From: Thermoactinospora rubra
GTDB lineage: Bacteria > Actinomycetota > Actinomycetes > Streptosporangiales > Streptosporangiaceae
Length of the DNA: 64,000 bases
Assembly (NCBI RefSeq): GCF_002093975.1
Contig: NZ_MSZZ01000042.1
Coordinates: forward strand, 1 to 64,000
Direction of reading: 5' to 3'
A model generated the notes under the pieces. The model ran no database searches. It was not told where the DNA came from and saw nothing but the letters and a program-made list of their open reading frames with translations. The position numbers and the translations under genes are program-made. How positions within the stretch are numbered: position 1 is the stretch's first letter; each line of letters opens with the position of its first letter. Below, in pieces: positions 1 through 9,414 of the stretch.

Positions 1-34
1 TGATGCTGGCTTCAGGGCCTCCACGAAAGTCGGA

Positions 35-316
35 GTGGTTCAGACTCTCGCCCTGACAGGGCGGTGGGGCGCGGTCGCGGCGTGGGCGATGGCGGCCTTG
101 TTCGTGGTGAGCGCCGTGGTGTTCACGATCCCTTGGGCCGTCGAGATCGTCTCCGACAGCTGCAGGGACACGCTCCGCTTCACCGGGTGGGGCGCCGTGA
201 AGGATGGGCCGATGTTTCACTACTTGGCCGGGGCGGTGCTCCTGCTGATCACGTCACGGCTTCGCCGCGACCAGGAGACGGATCGCTATGCCATCGTCCG
301 CGGCGCCTTGCCGTAG
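35..316 (+). CDS. Small hypothetical membrane protein
   Basis: A 93-residue frame with GTG start and good G/C third-position bias. It shows a hydrophobic segment at about residues 13-37 and a second at about 60-77, followed by a charged arginine-rich tail, so it probably has two membrane helices. No family is recognised. The start is uncertain: there is no well-spaced ribosome site before the GTG, and an ATG at 89 is an alternative. It is followed by a clear bidirectional hairpin terminator, which supports a real transcription unit. Confidence 0.5.
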   Translation: MVQTLALTGRWGAVAAWAMAALFVVSAVVFTIPWAVEIVSDSCRDTLRFTGWGAVKDGPMFHYLAGAVLLLITSRLRRDQETDRYAIVRGALP

Positions 317-357
317 CTGTCGCCCTTGACCGTCTGACTCGGCTGCCTCGCATGGCG

Positions 358-392
358 AACCCCGTCCGGCAGGAAACCTCGGACGGGGTTTT
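358..392. terminator. Bidirectional rho-independent terminator
   Basis: An 11-bp perfect stem (AACCCCGTCCG / CGGACGGGGTT) closes an 11-base loop. It is flanked by AA on the left and TTTT on the right, so it can stop transcription from both sides. It sits between the small membrane protein gene and the convergent acyl-CoA dehydrogenase gene. Confidence 0.85.
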
Positions 393-405
393 CGCATGTC
401 AGCGC

Positions 406-1563
406 CTACTTCAGGAGCTGGCGGGCCATCACCACGCGCTGGATCTGGTTCGTGCCCTCGTAGATCTGGGTGATCTTGGCGTCCCGCATCATCCGCTCCA
501 CCGGGAACTCCCGCGTGTAGCCGTACCCGCCGAGCAGCTGCACCGCGTCCGTGGTGATCTCCATCGCCGCGTCCGACGCCGCGCACTTGGCCGCGCTCGA
601 CAGGAACGTCAGGTCCTTCTGCGGCTGGCCGTTCATCGCGAGCTCCGACTTGGCCGCCGCGTGGTAGGTCAGCTGGCGCGCGGCCTCGAGCTTCATCGCC
701 ATGTCCGCGAGCATGAACTGCACGCCCTGGAAGTCCGCGATGGGCTTGCCGAACTGCCTGCGCTCCTTGACGTACCCGATCGCGAAGTCCAGCGCCCCCT
801 GGGCGATGCCGATGGCCTGGGCGGCGATGGTGATGCGGGTGTGGTCGAGCGTGGCCAGGGCGGTCTTGAAGCCGGTGCCGGGTTCGCCGATCATACGCCA
901 GGCGGGGATGCGGACGTCCTGGAGGATGACCTGGCGGGTGGGCGAGCCCTTGATGCCGAGCTTCTTCTCCTTCGGCCCGAAGGAGACGCCTTCGTCGGAC
1001 TTTTCCACGACAAATGCGGAAATGCCCCGGGCGCCCTCCCCCGGCGACGTCACGGCCATCACCGTGTAGTACTCGGACACGCCCGCGTTCGTGATCCACA
1101 TCTTGGTGCCGTTGAGCACGTAGTGGTCGCCGTCGAGCACGGCGCGCGTCTTCATCGCCGCCGCGTCCGACCCGGCGTCCGGCTCCGAGAGCGCGTAGGA
1201 GAACATCGCCTCACCGGAGGCCACCGGCGGCAGGTAGCGCCGCTTGAGCTCCTCCGAGGCCGACAGCAGCAACGGCACCGTGCCGAGCTTGTTGACGGCC
1301 GGGATGAGCGAGGAGGCGGCGCACGCGCGGGCGACCTCCTCGATGACGATCACGGTCGCCAGCGCGTCCGCGCCCGCTCCGCCGTACTCCTCGGGCACAT
1401 GCACCGCGTGCAGGTCCGCCGCCACGAGCGCCTTGTAGACGTCCCAGGGGAACTCCTCGGTCTCGTCGGTCTCGGCGGCGCGGGGCGCGATCTTCTCCTC
1501 CGCCAGCGCGCGGACGGTCTCCCGGAGCATCTCGTGCTCTTCGGTGGGCGCGTAGTAAGACAT
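406..1563 (-). CDS. Acyl-CoA dehydrogenase
   Basis: A 385-residue flavoenzyme of the usual family length that introduces the alpha-beta double bond in acyl-CoA thioesters (fatty acid or branched-chain amino acid breakdown, cytosol). The N-terminal helical domain, the middle beta domain with the FAD/substrate signature YALSEPDAGSD, and the C-terminal domain are all present. The catalytic base is Glu369 in QIYEGTNQ, the position used by short-chain and butyryl-CoA-type enzymes. A TACTAT box at 1571-1576 lies 7 bases before the ATG, which suggests a leaderless mRNA. Two TACC...GGTA inverted repeats lie upstream. The exact substrate cannot be read. Confidence 0.93.
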   Translation of the reverse strand: MSYYAPTEEHEMLRETVRALAEEKIAPRAAETDETEEFPWDVYKALVAADLHAVHVPEEYGGAGADALATVIVIEEVARACAASSLIPAVNKLGTVPLLLSASEELKRRYLPPVASGEAMFSYALSEPDAGSDAAAMKTRAVLDGDHYVLNGTKMWITNAGVSEYYTVMAVTSPGEGARGISAFVVEKSDEGVSFGPKEKKLGIKGSPTRQVILQDVRIPAWRMIGEPGTGFKTALATLDHTRITIAAQAIGIAQGALDFAIGYVKERRQFGKPIADFQGVQFMLADMAMKLEAARQLTYHAAAKSELAMNGQPQKDLTFLSSAAKCAASDAAMEITTDAVQLLGGYGYTREFPVERMMRDAKITQIYEGTNQIQRVVMARQLLK

Positions 1564-1593
1564 GCCATAAATAGTAGGACGTCCGAGTAGTTT

Positions 1594-1657
1594 GTTACCA
1601 GCCGGTACGGTTTGTGGGATCCTCCCCGTGGCACAGAGGTACTACCGGCGGCCGGTA
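1594..1657. promoter_or_regulatory. Paired TetR-like inverted repeats in divergent promoter
   Basis: The divergent gap between the acyl-CoA dehydrogenase and UDP-glucose dehydrogenase genes holds TACCAGCCGGTA (1596-1607) and the perfect inverted repeat TACCGGC-G-GCCGGTA (1643-1657). Both share the TACC/GGTA ends. The first overlaps the expected -35 region of the dehydrogenase promoter, whose -10 is TACTAT at 1576-1571. These look like operators of a TetR-type regulator not encoded next to them; this is inference. Confidence 0.45.
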
Positions 1658-1687
1658 ACATGCGTGCCGATGGAAGGGAGCCAGCTC

Positions 1688-3001
1688 GTGCCATATCGCC
1701 TGACGGTGATCGGAACCGGATACCTTGGGATCACCCACGCGGCGTGCATGGCGGATCTCGGATACGAGGTTCTCGGCGTTGACATCGACGCCGACAAGAT
1801 CCGCCGGCTCAACGACGGCGAGCTGCCCATCCACGAGGACGGCCTGGAAGAGCTGCTCAGGCGCGGCCTCGACTCCGGCCGCCTGCGGTTCACCACCTCC
1901 TATGAGGAGGCCGGCGCGTTCGGCGACGTCCACTTCCTGTGCCTGGGCACGCCGCAGAAGAAGGGCGAGTACGCCGCCGACGTCTCCCAGCTCGACGCCG
2001 CCGTCGAGGCGCTGGCCCCGCACCTGACGCGCGAGTGCCTGGTCGTCGGCAAGTCCACCGTCCCGGTCGGTACGGCGGAGCGGCTGGCCGCCAAGCTCCT
2101 CGCCCTGGCCCCCGCCGGTGAGCAGGCCGAGCTGGCCTGGAACCCCGAGTTCCTGCGCGAGGGGTACGCCGTCAAGGACACGCTCAAGCCCGACCGCATC
2201 GTCATCGGCGTCCGCTCCGAACACGCCGAGAAGGTGCTGCGCGAGGTCTACCAGCCGCTCGGCGACGTCCCGTTCGTGGTGACCGACTTCGCCACCGCCG
2301 AGCTGGTCAAGAGCGCCGCCAACGCCTTCCTCGCCACCAAGATCTCCTTCATCAACGCCATGGCCGAGGTCTGCGAGGCGGCCCATGCGGACGTCGTGCA
2401 GCTGGCCAAGGCGCTGTCCTACGACGACCGCATCGGCGGCCGCTTCCTCAACGCCGGGCTCGGCTTCGGCGGCGGCTGCCTGCCCAAGGACATCCGCGCG
2501 TTCATGGCCCGGGCGGGCGAGCTGGGCGCCGACCAGGCGCTGACGTTCCTGCGCGAGGTCGACGCGATCAACATGCGGCGCCGCGCTCGGATGGTCGACC
2601 TGGCCCGCGAGCTGGCCGGGGGCTCCTTCCGCGGCTGCACCGTCGGCGTGCTCGGCGCGGCCTTCAAGCCCAACTCCGACGACATCCGCGACTCCCCCGC
2701 CCTCGACGTCGCGGTCACCATCGGGCACCAGGGCGGCCTGGTGTCCGTCTACGACCCGGTCGCCCAGGACAACGCGCGCAAGGCGCACCCGGAGCTGAGC
2801 TACGCCACCTCGGCCGTCGAGGCGGTGCGGGGGGCGCATGTCGTCCTTCTGCTCACGGAGTGGCGGGAGTTCGTCGAGCTGGACCCGGAGGAGCTGGGCT
2901 CGGTCGTGGCCACGCGGAAGATCGTCGACGGCCGCAACGCGCTGGACCCGGCCGTGTGGCGGGCCGCCGGCTGGCACTACCGCGCTCTGGGGCGTCCCTA
3001 G
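1688..3001 (+). CDS. ugd: UDP-glucose 6-dehydrogenase
   Basis: A 437-residue NAD-dependent enzyme that oxidises UDP-glucose to UDP-glucuronate (cytosol), feeding cell-surface polysaccharide. The Rossmann motif GTGYLG is at residues 9-14. The catalytic Cys264 lies in GFGGGCLPKD, and the C-terminal NAD/sugar domain contains LGAAFKPNSDDIR. The GTG at 1688 is chosen because GGAAGGGAG lies 7 bases before it and the protein then begins directly with the dinucleotide fold. In-frame starts at 1664 and 1670 would add only a few residues. UDP-mannose/GlcNAc dehydrogenases of the same family cannot be fully excluded. Confidence 0.92.
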   Translation: MPYRLTVIGTGYLGITHAACMADLGYEVLGVDIDADKIRRLNDGELPIHEDGLEELLRRGLDSGRLRFTTSYEEAGAFGDVHFLCLGTPQKKGEYAADVSQLDAAVEALAPHLTRECLVVGKSTVPVGTAERLAAKLLALAPAGEQAELAWNPEFLREGYAVKDTLKPDRIVIGVRSEHAEKVLREVYQPLGDVPFVVTDFATAELVKSAANAFLATKISFINAMAEVCEAAHADVVQLAKALSYDDRIGGRFLNAGLGFGGGCLPKDIRAFMARAGELGADQALTFLREVDAINMRRRARMVDLARELAGGSFRGCTVGVLGAAFKPNSDDIRDSPALDVAVTIGHQGGLVSVYDPVAQDNARKAHPELSYATSAVEAVRGAHVVLLLTEWREFVELDPEELGSVVATRKIVDGRNALDPAVWRAAGWHYRALGRP

Positions 3002-3115
3002 CCTTCTGCTCGTGTACGGCTGGGCCTCAGCGGATGTACGGCTGGGCCCGGCTCAGTCCCCTGGAGCCTTTCGACCGGTCGCGTGGACGATCGCGGTGTC
3101 GTCCCGGCCATCGCC

Positions 3116-3569
3116 TCAGAACAACCCCAAGTGGCCGACGATTCGGTGAGCCGCGTCAATGATGGCGTCGGCGGCGGCTACGGCCTGCTCCGCCTCTTCA
3201 TGGTCTACGGCTTCATCGGGATATACCGGATATTCCAGCTCATTCCGCCGCCGTCGCATGACGCCGAATGGCTCGAACGTGGAACCAAACTGGCGCAGCA
3301 CGGCCTGCTGTACGGCATAGTGCCCGCCGGTCGTGGTCGCCCGGAGGCCCTGCTGAGCCAGGAGTCCAGTGCAGGCGAACCGGGCAGCGTCCTACGCAAG
3401 GGTGTAGGCCGAGTTCGGATCAGAGCCCAGCAGCTCACGTGCGCTGGAGAGGACAGTCCTGGCCCTTTTCCAGCCATCCTGCCCCGTCGGCGGCTGCACC
3501 TTGGACGCGCTGGAGTTCGTTGGCTGCCAGCATTCGTTCGACATCCGCCTCGCCACGTGTCCACCTCAT
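3116..3569 (-). pseudogene. HEPN-domain toxin gene, broken by internal stop
   Basis: Read on the minus strand from ATG 3569, with AAGGAGG upstream, this encodes a HEPN-type helical protein: residues ERMLAANELQRV, then WKRARTVLSSARELL, then a TAG at 3394-3392. The same frame then continues as DAARFACTGLLAQQGLRA and ends in a typical HEPN tail (RRRRNELEYP...AIIDAAHRI). The stop replaces what is normally a Tyr codon in an A-Y-D-A-A-R motif, so one base change broke an otherwise intact frame of about 150 codons. It overlaps the upstream remnant by TGATG. A GTG at 3301 could still yield the last 61 residues. Confidence 0.8.
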
Positions 3570-3853
3570 CAACCACCGGCCTCCTTGGACACCGCGGCGG
3601 GAGAAAGATCAACAGTCGGGCTGGCTTTGATCTGCCGGATCAATGCGTCCGATGCGTCCTCCCAGCGACGTTTCGAGGCCACGACGGGGTTGACCGGGAT
3701 GCCGACGCGCGCCTGGGCTCGGTCGGCGGCCGCATAGACCTGCGCGCGGTCGACATCACCCACGGGAGCATCGGCGGGCCCGGCTTCCCGATAGAAGACC
3801 TCGATGCCGTCGACGTCGACGGTCCGGCGAGTGATGGGCGCCGGCAACGGCAT
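3569..3853 (-). pseudogene. Hydrolase-start/MNT antitoxin chimera (remnant)
   Basis: A 94-residue open frame (ATG 3853, GGAGG 8 bases upstream) made of two unrelated parts. Residues 1-30 (ITRRTVDVDGIEVFYREAG) match the usual beginning of an alpha/beta hydrolase. From GDVDRAQVYAAADRAQ onward it is the C-terminal part of an MNT-type nucleotidyltransferase (VGIPVNPVV, RQIKASPTVDL). The join lies at about 3755-3768. The MNT catalytic motif (GSxxxG...D-x-D) is missing, so it cannot work as a nucleotidyltransferase. It is followed, with a TGATG overlap, by the broken HEPN gene, the gene order of HEPN/MNT toxin-antitoxin pairs. Confidence 0.72.
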
Positions 3854-3925
3854 GGGGATCACCTCCAGGGGCGTCGATCACATGACCTTCCCCGTGCCCC
3901 GAGGACATGCCCGCATGCCGTATCG

Positions 3926-3942
3926 CCGTCACCCCTTGACCG

Positions 3943-3953
<11 letters not shown>
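3926..3953. repeat. 14-bp tandem duplication at permease stop codon
   Basis: The unit CCGTCACCCCTTGA occurs twice in direct tandem (3926-3939, 3940-3953). On the minus strand the first-read copy carries the last codons and TGA stop of the ABC permease gene; the second lies just after it. It is a simple local duplication. Confidence 0.85.
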
Positions 3954-4772
<819 letters not shown>

Positions 4773-4776
<4 letters not shown>

Positions 4777-5903
4777 CGCTCCCTCAGCAGCCGGCGTTGG
4801 AGCAGCGTGAACAGGACGATCACCAGGAACAGCAGGAAGGCCACCGCGCAGGCCAGGCCCATCTGGCGGGTCTCGAAGCCGAAGACGTAGACCAGGTAGG
4901 CCGGGGTGAGCGAGGTCTTCTGCGGGCCGCCGTCGGAGATGACGAAGATCTGGTCGAAGACCTGCCAGGTGCCGATGATGCCGAGCGTGAGCACCAGGAA
5001 GAGGGTGGGCCGCATCTGGGGCAGCGTGATGCGCCAGAACAGCTGCCACCGGTTGGCGCCGTCGACGACGGCGGCCTCGTCGACGTCCCGCGGCAGGTTC
5101 TGCAGCCCGGCCAGGAACATCAGCATGAACGTGCCGATGGTGGTCCAGACGGCGATGGCCATGATGGCGGTCAGCGTCACGCTCGGCCCGGACAGCCAGT
5201 CCCACCACGACAGGCCCATGAAGCGGCCCTGGAGGAAGCCGGGCGCCTCGGAGACCCCGAACCAGCCCAGCACGATGTGGACCAGGCCCCGGGGATCGTC
5301 CAGCCATACCGACCCATCGAGCCCGAAGAACTCCAATGTCCGGTTAAGCACGCCGTTAGGCTGAAAAATCGCCATGAAGACCAGCGCGACCGCCACCGAA
5401 CTCGTGATCGACGGAAAGTAGAACGCCGACCGGAAGAACCCCCGCGCCCGCAGCACCTTCTGGTGCAGCACCAGCGCCAGGAAGAACGCGATCGCCGTCT
5501 GGACCGGCACGACCCCGAGCACGTAGTAGAGGTTGTTGCGCAGCCCGCGGGCGAAGTCGCGCTGGGCGAGCCCGGGCTCGACCAGGAGCTCGGCGTAGTT
5601 GTCCAGCCCCACGGGCTGAGACCCGGGCCCGAACGGGCTCTCCAGCCCCGACCAGCTGCGGAAGCTCACCCACAGGGCGAGCAGGATCGGGATGACCATG
5701 AAGAGCCCGAGGATCACCAGCGCCGGCGCCATGAACAGCCAGCCCCACAGGCCCTCGCGGCCCCGGATCCCGGGTCCCCGCGCTCTCCCCTTCCCACGGC
5801 CGGACACCGGCGACTTCCCGCCGCCGGCCGCCGGAGACCTCCCGCGGCCGGCCTCCGGCGACGCCGCCATCCCCGGGTCACCAGGTACGGCGGAGCCCGT
5901 CAT
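4773..5903 (-). CDS. Carbohydrate ABC transporter permease (MalF-like)
   Basis: A 376-residue permease. About 50 residues of glycine/proline/arginine-rich, probably disordered N-terminus precede six predicted helices, beginning at LWGWLFMAPALVILGLF. The EAA loop DEAAVVDGANRWQLFWRITLP is present at about residues 277-297. It partners the next permease and the upstream binding protein. It overlaps both neighbours by four bases (ATGA). The N-terminal tail contains a GSAVP segment coded by a short DNA word that recurs elsewhere in the window. Confidence 0.92.
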
Positions 5904-7084
5904 TCCAGGACGCCCTTGGCCGCCTCGTCGAACGCCTGCAGTACCTGCTCAGGCTTGGCCGATCCCTGCAGCAGCTTGTCGATCTCGGTGTTCGTCTCGT
6001 CGATCACCGGCTTGAACCCGGCCGGCCACAGGGGCGTCTTGGCGTACTCGGCCCCGGCGATGAACGCCTTGGCGTCCGGGTAGGCCTCCAGCCACTTGTC
6101 GCGCAGCCGGGGAGTGGCCGGCATGGGACCGAACCCGCGCGTGAGCGCCAGCTGCTGCTCGTCGCTCATGAGGAACTTCACCAGCTCCAGCGCCAGCTCC
6201 TTGTTCTTGGACGCCGCCGCCATGCCCCAGCACACGGTGAACGCCAGCGTCCCCTTGCCGGCCGGCCCGGCGGGCAGCTCCACGGCCTGCCACTTCAGGT
6301 CGGGGAAGTCCTTCTTCATGGCGCCGAGCATCCAGTTGCCCTCGATGGTCATCGCGGCCTTGCCCTTGCCGAAGGCCTCGCCGGCCCATCCGGCGCCCAG
6401 CTGCTTGGGGGTCTTGGCTCCCAGCTCCCGCAGGAACGCCAGGCCCTGCCGGTTCTGCGGGGTGTCACCGGTGGCCTGCTTCAGGTCGTCGGAGAGCACG
6501 AAGCCGCCGGCCTGCTGCATGAACACCAGCACGCGCACCAGCTCGGGGGCGATGGTCAGGCCGACCTCGTGCTTGCGCACCTCGGCCTTCAGCTCCTCCC
6601 ACGTGGTGGGCGGGCTCGAGACCATGGAGGTGTTGACGGCCAGCGCGAGGGTGGAGAAGTCCTTGGGCACGCAGTAGTAGGCGCCGTCGACGGTGAAGGC
6701 CTCCTTCAGCGCCGGGTAGACCTCGATGCCGGCCTTGTCGCCGTAGGGTTCGAGGGCGCCCGCCTTGACGAGGTCGCGCACGTTCTCGACCGGGACGTAG
6801 AACAGGTCGGGCGGGTTGCCGCCGGCCAGGGCGGTGGTGAGCTGGGTGGTCAGGTCGGTGGCGATCTCGAGCTTGACCTTGCCCTTGCCGGTCGCCTCGA
6901 AGGCCTTGAAGGCGTTCTGCAGGGCCTCGGTTTCGACGTTGCCGGAGCTTGCGGCCAGGACGCGCAGCTCGCCGCCCTGGGCGGGCGAGGCGGCGGAGGA
7001 GGCTTCGGGCTTGTCGAACCCCTCCCCGCCTCCGCAGGCAGCTACCGACACCACTAAAAGCACAGCGATCAGGGCGCGCAGCAT
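5900..7084 (-). CDS. Sugar ABC transporter substrate-binding lipoprotein
   Basis: A 394-residue secreted, lipid-anchored binding protein. The signal peptide ends in the lipobox VAAC with Cys17 as the lipidation site. The body has the extracellular solute-binding family 1 pattern (ANVRDLVKAGALEPYGDKAG-type segment, a GKAAMTIEGNW motif around residue 240). It delivers an unknown sugar to the two downstream permeases, with which it overlaps. AGGAAA precedes the start. A possible operator lies at 7130-7149. Confidence 0.92.
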   Translation of the reverse strand: MLRALIAVLLVVSVAACGGGEGFDKPEASSAASPAQGGELRVLAASSGNVETEALQNAFKAFEATGKGKVKLEIATDLTTQLTTALAGGNPPDLFYVPVENVRDLVKAGALEPYGDKAGIEVYPALKEAFTVDGAYYCVPKDFSTLALAVNTSMVSSPPTTWEELKAEVRKHEVGLTIAPELVRVLVFMQQAGGFVLSDDLKQATGDTPQNRQGLAFLRELGAKTPKQLGAGWAGEAFGKGKAAMTIEGNWMLGAMKKDFPDLKWQAVELPAGPAGKGTLAFTVCWGMAAASKNKELALELVKFLMSDEQQLALTRGFGPMPATPRLRDKWLEAYPDAKAFIAGAEYAKTPLWPAGFKPVIDETNTEIDKLLQGSAKPEQVLQAFDEAAKGVLE

Positions 7085-7129
7085 GGGCGTTTCCTAACTC
7101 CGGGCCGCGCTGCGGGTCAAGATCCCTTT

Positions 7130-7149
7130 CGGTCACAATAAAGTCACCG
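7130..7149. promoter_or_regulatory. Possible operator of the sugar ABC operon
   Basis: The imperfect inverted repeat CGGTCAC-AATAAA-GTCACCG lies in the 66-base gap upstream of the binding-protein gene, where LacI- or GntR-type sugar regulators usually bind. No regulator gene is adjacent, so the assignment is weak. Confidence 0.3.
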
Positions 7150-7150
7150 T

Positions 7151-8068
7151 TTAGGACAGGTGCTTACCCCACACCGTGAGCAGCGACCGGTATCCCCGCC
7201 GCGCCCAGAACGGCGCGGACAGGGGGTTGGCGATGGCGTGGTGCAACAGGGTGACGCGCACCCCGGCGGCGTCCACGGTGGCGTGCGCCCGGGCGGCCAG
7301 CGCCGCGCCGATGCCCCGGCCCCGCGCCCGCGGGTGGATGTAGCAGAGGCCGAGGTAGGCAACCGGGTCGGCCGTCACCGCGGAGGCGATCCAGCCCGAG
7401 TGCGAGGGCGGCTCGACCGTCAGCATCCCGACGAGCCGGCCGTCCTCCTCGGCCACCCAGCACCAGCCCTCCTCCAGCCCCAGCAGCTCGGCCAGGTGCT
7501 CGCGCAGCCGCATCGACGTCGAGGGCCCCGCCCACAGCCACCCGAACTGCGCGTCGAAGGCATGCAGCTCCTCATACAACGGGTGCATGGCGTCGAGGTC
7601 CTCGGGCCCGGCCCGCCGTACCCGCGCCTGCCCGGGCGCGCGCCGTGCCTCCAGGTCACCGGCCGGTACGGCGGAGCCGCCCGGGCGGGCGGCGACGGCC
7701 GTGGTCGGCGCGAAGCCGTGCCGCGGCAGCGCGCCCACGGGGACGGTGTCGCGCGAGGGCCAGGTCACCGCCATGGCCCGGCCCGGCCCCCGGGAGCCCG
7801 GGTCGGCGTCGACGATCTCCTGCCAGCGCTCGAGCAGCGGCCCGAACGCCTCCGGATCGCCCACGCGGGGCCGCAGGGTGTAGACGACGGGAGGGCTCCA
7901 GGGCGCGTTGAGCGAGTCCGGATCGTTCCGCGTCACACCGGCCAGGCCCACCGCGCCCGGCACCTCGATGACGCTCTCCCCCTCACCGGCCTGCGGCAGC
8001 GAGTCGTGCCCGGCGACGAGCGGGTCCACGCGGCGCACGCGCTCGGCGTGCCGTTCGATCGCATCCAC
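7151..8068 (-). CDS. GNAT-family N-acetyltransferase
   Basis: A 305-residue protein whose C-terminal half (about residues 155-300) is a GNAT fold: VRRAGPEDLDAM at its start, then the acetyl-CoA loop RARGRGIGAAL. The N-terminal half is weakly conserved and may be a second, degenerate GNAT domain. The acceptor is unknown. The GTG at 8068 is preferred because ACCGTA (TACGGT on the coding strand, 8081-8076) lies exactly 7 bases upstream, as in leaderless genes; a GTG at 8077 would add three residues. Confidence 0.82.
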   Translation of the reverse strand: MDAIERHAERVRRVDPLVAGHDSLPQAGEGESVIEVPGAVGLAGVTRNDPDSLNAPWSPPVVYTLRPRVGDPEAFGPLLERWQEIVDADPGSRGPGRAMAVTWPSRDTVPVGALPRHGFAPTTAVAARPGGSAVPAGDLEARRAPGQARVRRAGPEDLDAMHPLYEELHAFDAQFGWLWAGPSTSMRLREHLAELLGLEEGWCWVAEEDGRLVGMLTVEPPSHSGWIASAVTADPVAYLGLCYIHPRARGRGIGAALAARAHATVDAAGVRVTLLHHAIANPLSAPFWARRGYRSLLTVWGKHLS

Positions 8069-8295
8069 GCCGACCACCGTAGACGCTCGACCCGCCCCGA
8101 AAAAAGATCAAGACCTGTCCCGTCGAGGGCTCACGCCCGCCTCACGGAATGGCCGCTTGGGTCTTCTTCCCCGCCCCCGCCGGGTCGAGGATTTCACGTG
8201 GGGGATGCGGTACTGCTCGCTGTACCCCGCCCGAGTGTGCTTTGTGCTCCGCCAGTTCTGCCAGTACTGCCAGCTTTGTCGCGAGAGGGAGCTTC

Positions 8296-8916
8296 GTGAA
8301 TCCCATGACACAGCTCGACCACCTCGTCTACGCCGTGCCCGACCTCGTCGCCGCCACCGAGGAGTTCGCCAAGCTCACCGGCGTGACCCCGGTGCAGGGC
8401 GGCAGGCATCCCGTCGGCACGGCCAACTACCTCGTCGGCCTGGGACCGGCCGCCTACCTGGAGATCATCGGCCCCGACGAGCCCGGCTCGCGCCCGCCCG
8501 TCTTCGGCCTGGACCGGCTCACCGAGCCGCGCCTGGCCGCGTGGGCGGTGCGCACCGGCGACATCGACCGGCAGGTACGGCTGGCCCGCGAACGCGGCCA
8601 CGATCCGGGCGAGGTGGTGCCGCTGTCGCGCCGCAAGCCCGACGGCACGCTGCTGGAGTGGCGGCTGACCCGGTGGCCCGACCCCGAGCCGATCGCCCTG
8701 GTGCCCTTCCTCATCGACTGGGGGGCGACGGCCCATCCCGCCGCCTCCGGCCTGCCGCGGCTGGAGCTGGTGTCGTTCAGGGGCACGCATCCGGAGCCCG
8801 GCCCGGTGCGGGCCGCCCTCGCGGCGCTGGAGGCCGAGCTGGAGGTCGCCGAGGGGCCGCAGCCGGCTCTGGAGGCCCGGCTGCTGACCCCGAACGGGCT
8901 AATCCGGCTGTCCTGA
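8296..8916 (+). CDS. VOC/glyoxalase-like domain protein
   Basis: A 206-residue protein of the glyoxalase-like (Glyoxalase_3) type: it opens with LDHLVYAVPDL, where the His would be a metal ligand, and contains GTANYLVGLGPAAYLEIIGPD. These proteins form vicinal-oxygen-chelate folds, and their substrates are mostly unknown. The GTG at 8296 is chosen because GAGAGGGAG lies 5-6 bases upstream; ATG 8305 is an alternative. Its last 18 bases overlap the 3' end of convergent purE. Confidence 0.82.
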   Translation: MNPMTQLDHLVYAVPDLVAATEEFAKLTGVTPVQGGRHPVGTANYLVGLGPAAYLEIIGPDEPGSRPPVFGLDRLTEPRLAAWAVRTGDIDRQVRLARERGHDPGEVVPLSRRKPDGTLLEWRLTRWPDPEPIALVPFLIDWGATAHPAASGLPRLELVSFRGTHPEPGPVRAALAALEAELEVAEGPQPALEARLLTPNGLIRLS

Positions 8917-9414
8917 GACCGCGCCGAGCCCGGCCGCCTCGGCCCGCAGCTTCTCGCCCTTGGCGTGGGCCTGCTCCCTCAGCCGCTCCTGGAACTGCGC
9001 CATGCGGGCGCGCAGGCCCTCGTCGGAGGCGGCCAGGATGCGGACGGCCAGCAGGCCCGCGTTGCGCGCGCCGCCGATCGCCACCGTGGCCACCGGCACT
9101 CCGGCGGGCATCTGCACGATCGACAGCAGCGAGTCCATCCCGTCGAGGTACTTCAGCGGGACCGGCACGCCGATCACCGGCAGTGGGGTGACCGAGGCCA
9201 GCATGCCGGGCAGGTGCGCCGCGCCACCGGCGCCCGCGATAATGACCTTGACGCCGCGCTCGGCCGCGCGCCTGCCGTACTCGATCATCTCGGCGGGCAT
9301 GCGGTGCGCGGAGACCACGTCGGCCTCGAACGGCACGCCGAACTCGGCGACGGCCTCGGCCGCCTGCCGCATCACCGGCCAGTCGGAATCAGACCCCATG
9401 ACGATCCCGATCAT
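8899..9414 (-). CDS. purE: N5-carboxyaminoimidazole ribonucleotide mutase
   Basis: A 171-residue class I PurE that converts N5-CAIR to CAIR in purine synthesis (cytosol, octamer in the family). The signature GIVMGSDSDWPVM is at residues 3-15, followed by SAHRMP with the catalytic His, and AGAGGAAHLPGMLAS. It is translated after purK with an ATGA overlap, so the two steps of CAIR formation are made together. Confidence 0.97.
   Translation of the reverse strand: MIGIVMGSDSDWPVMRQAAEAVAEFGVPFEADVVSAHRMPAEMIEYGRRAAERGVKVIIAGAGGAAHLPGMLASVTPLPVIGVPVPLKYLDGMDSLLSIVQMPAGVPVATVAIGGARNAGLLAVRILAASDEGLRARMAQFQERLREQAHAKGEKLRAEAAGLGAVSGQPD

Noticed and set aside
1592..1687. Upstream starts for ugd (TTG 1592, GTG 1664, ATG 1670)
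   Set aside because: The best ribosome site (1672-1680) lies downstream of these starts and serves GTG 1688. The extra residues do not match the family.
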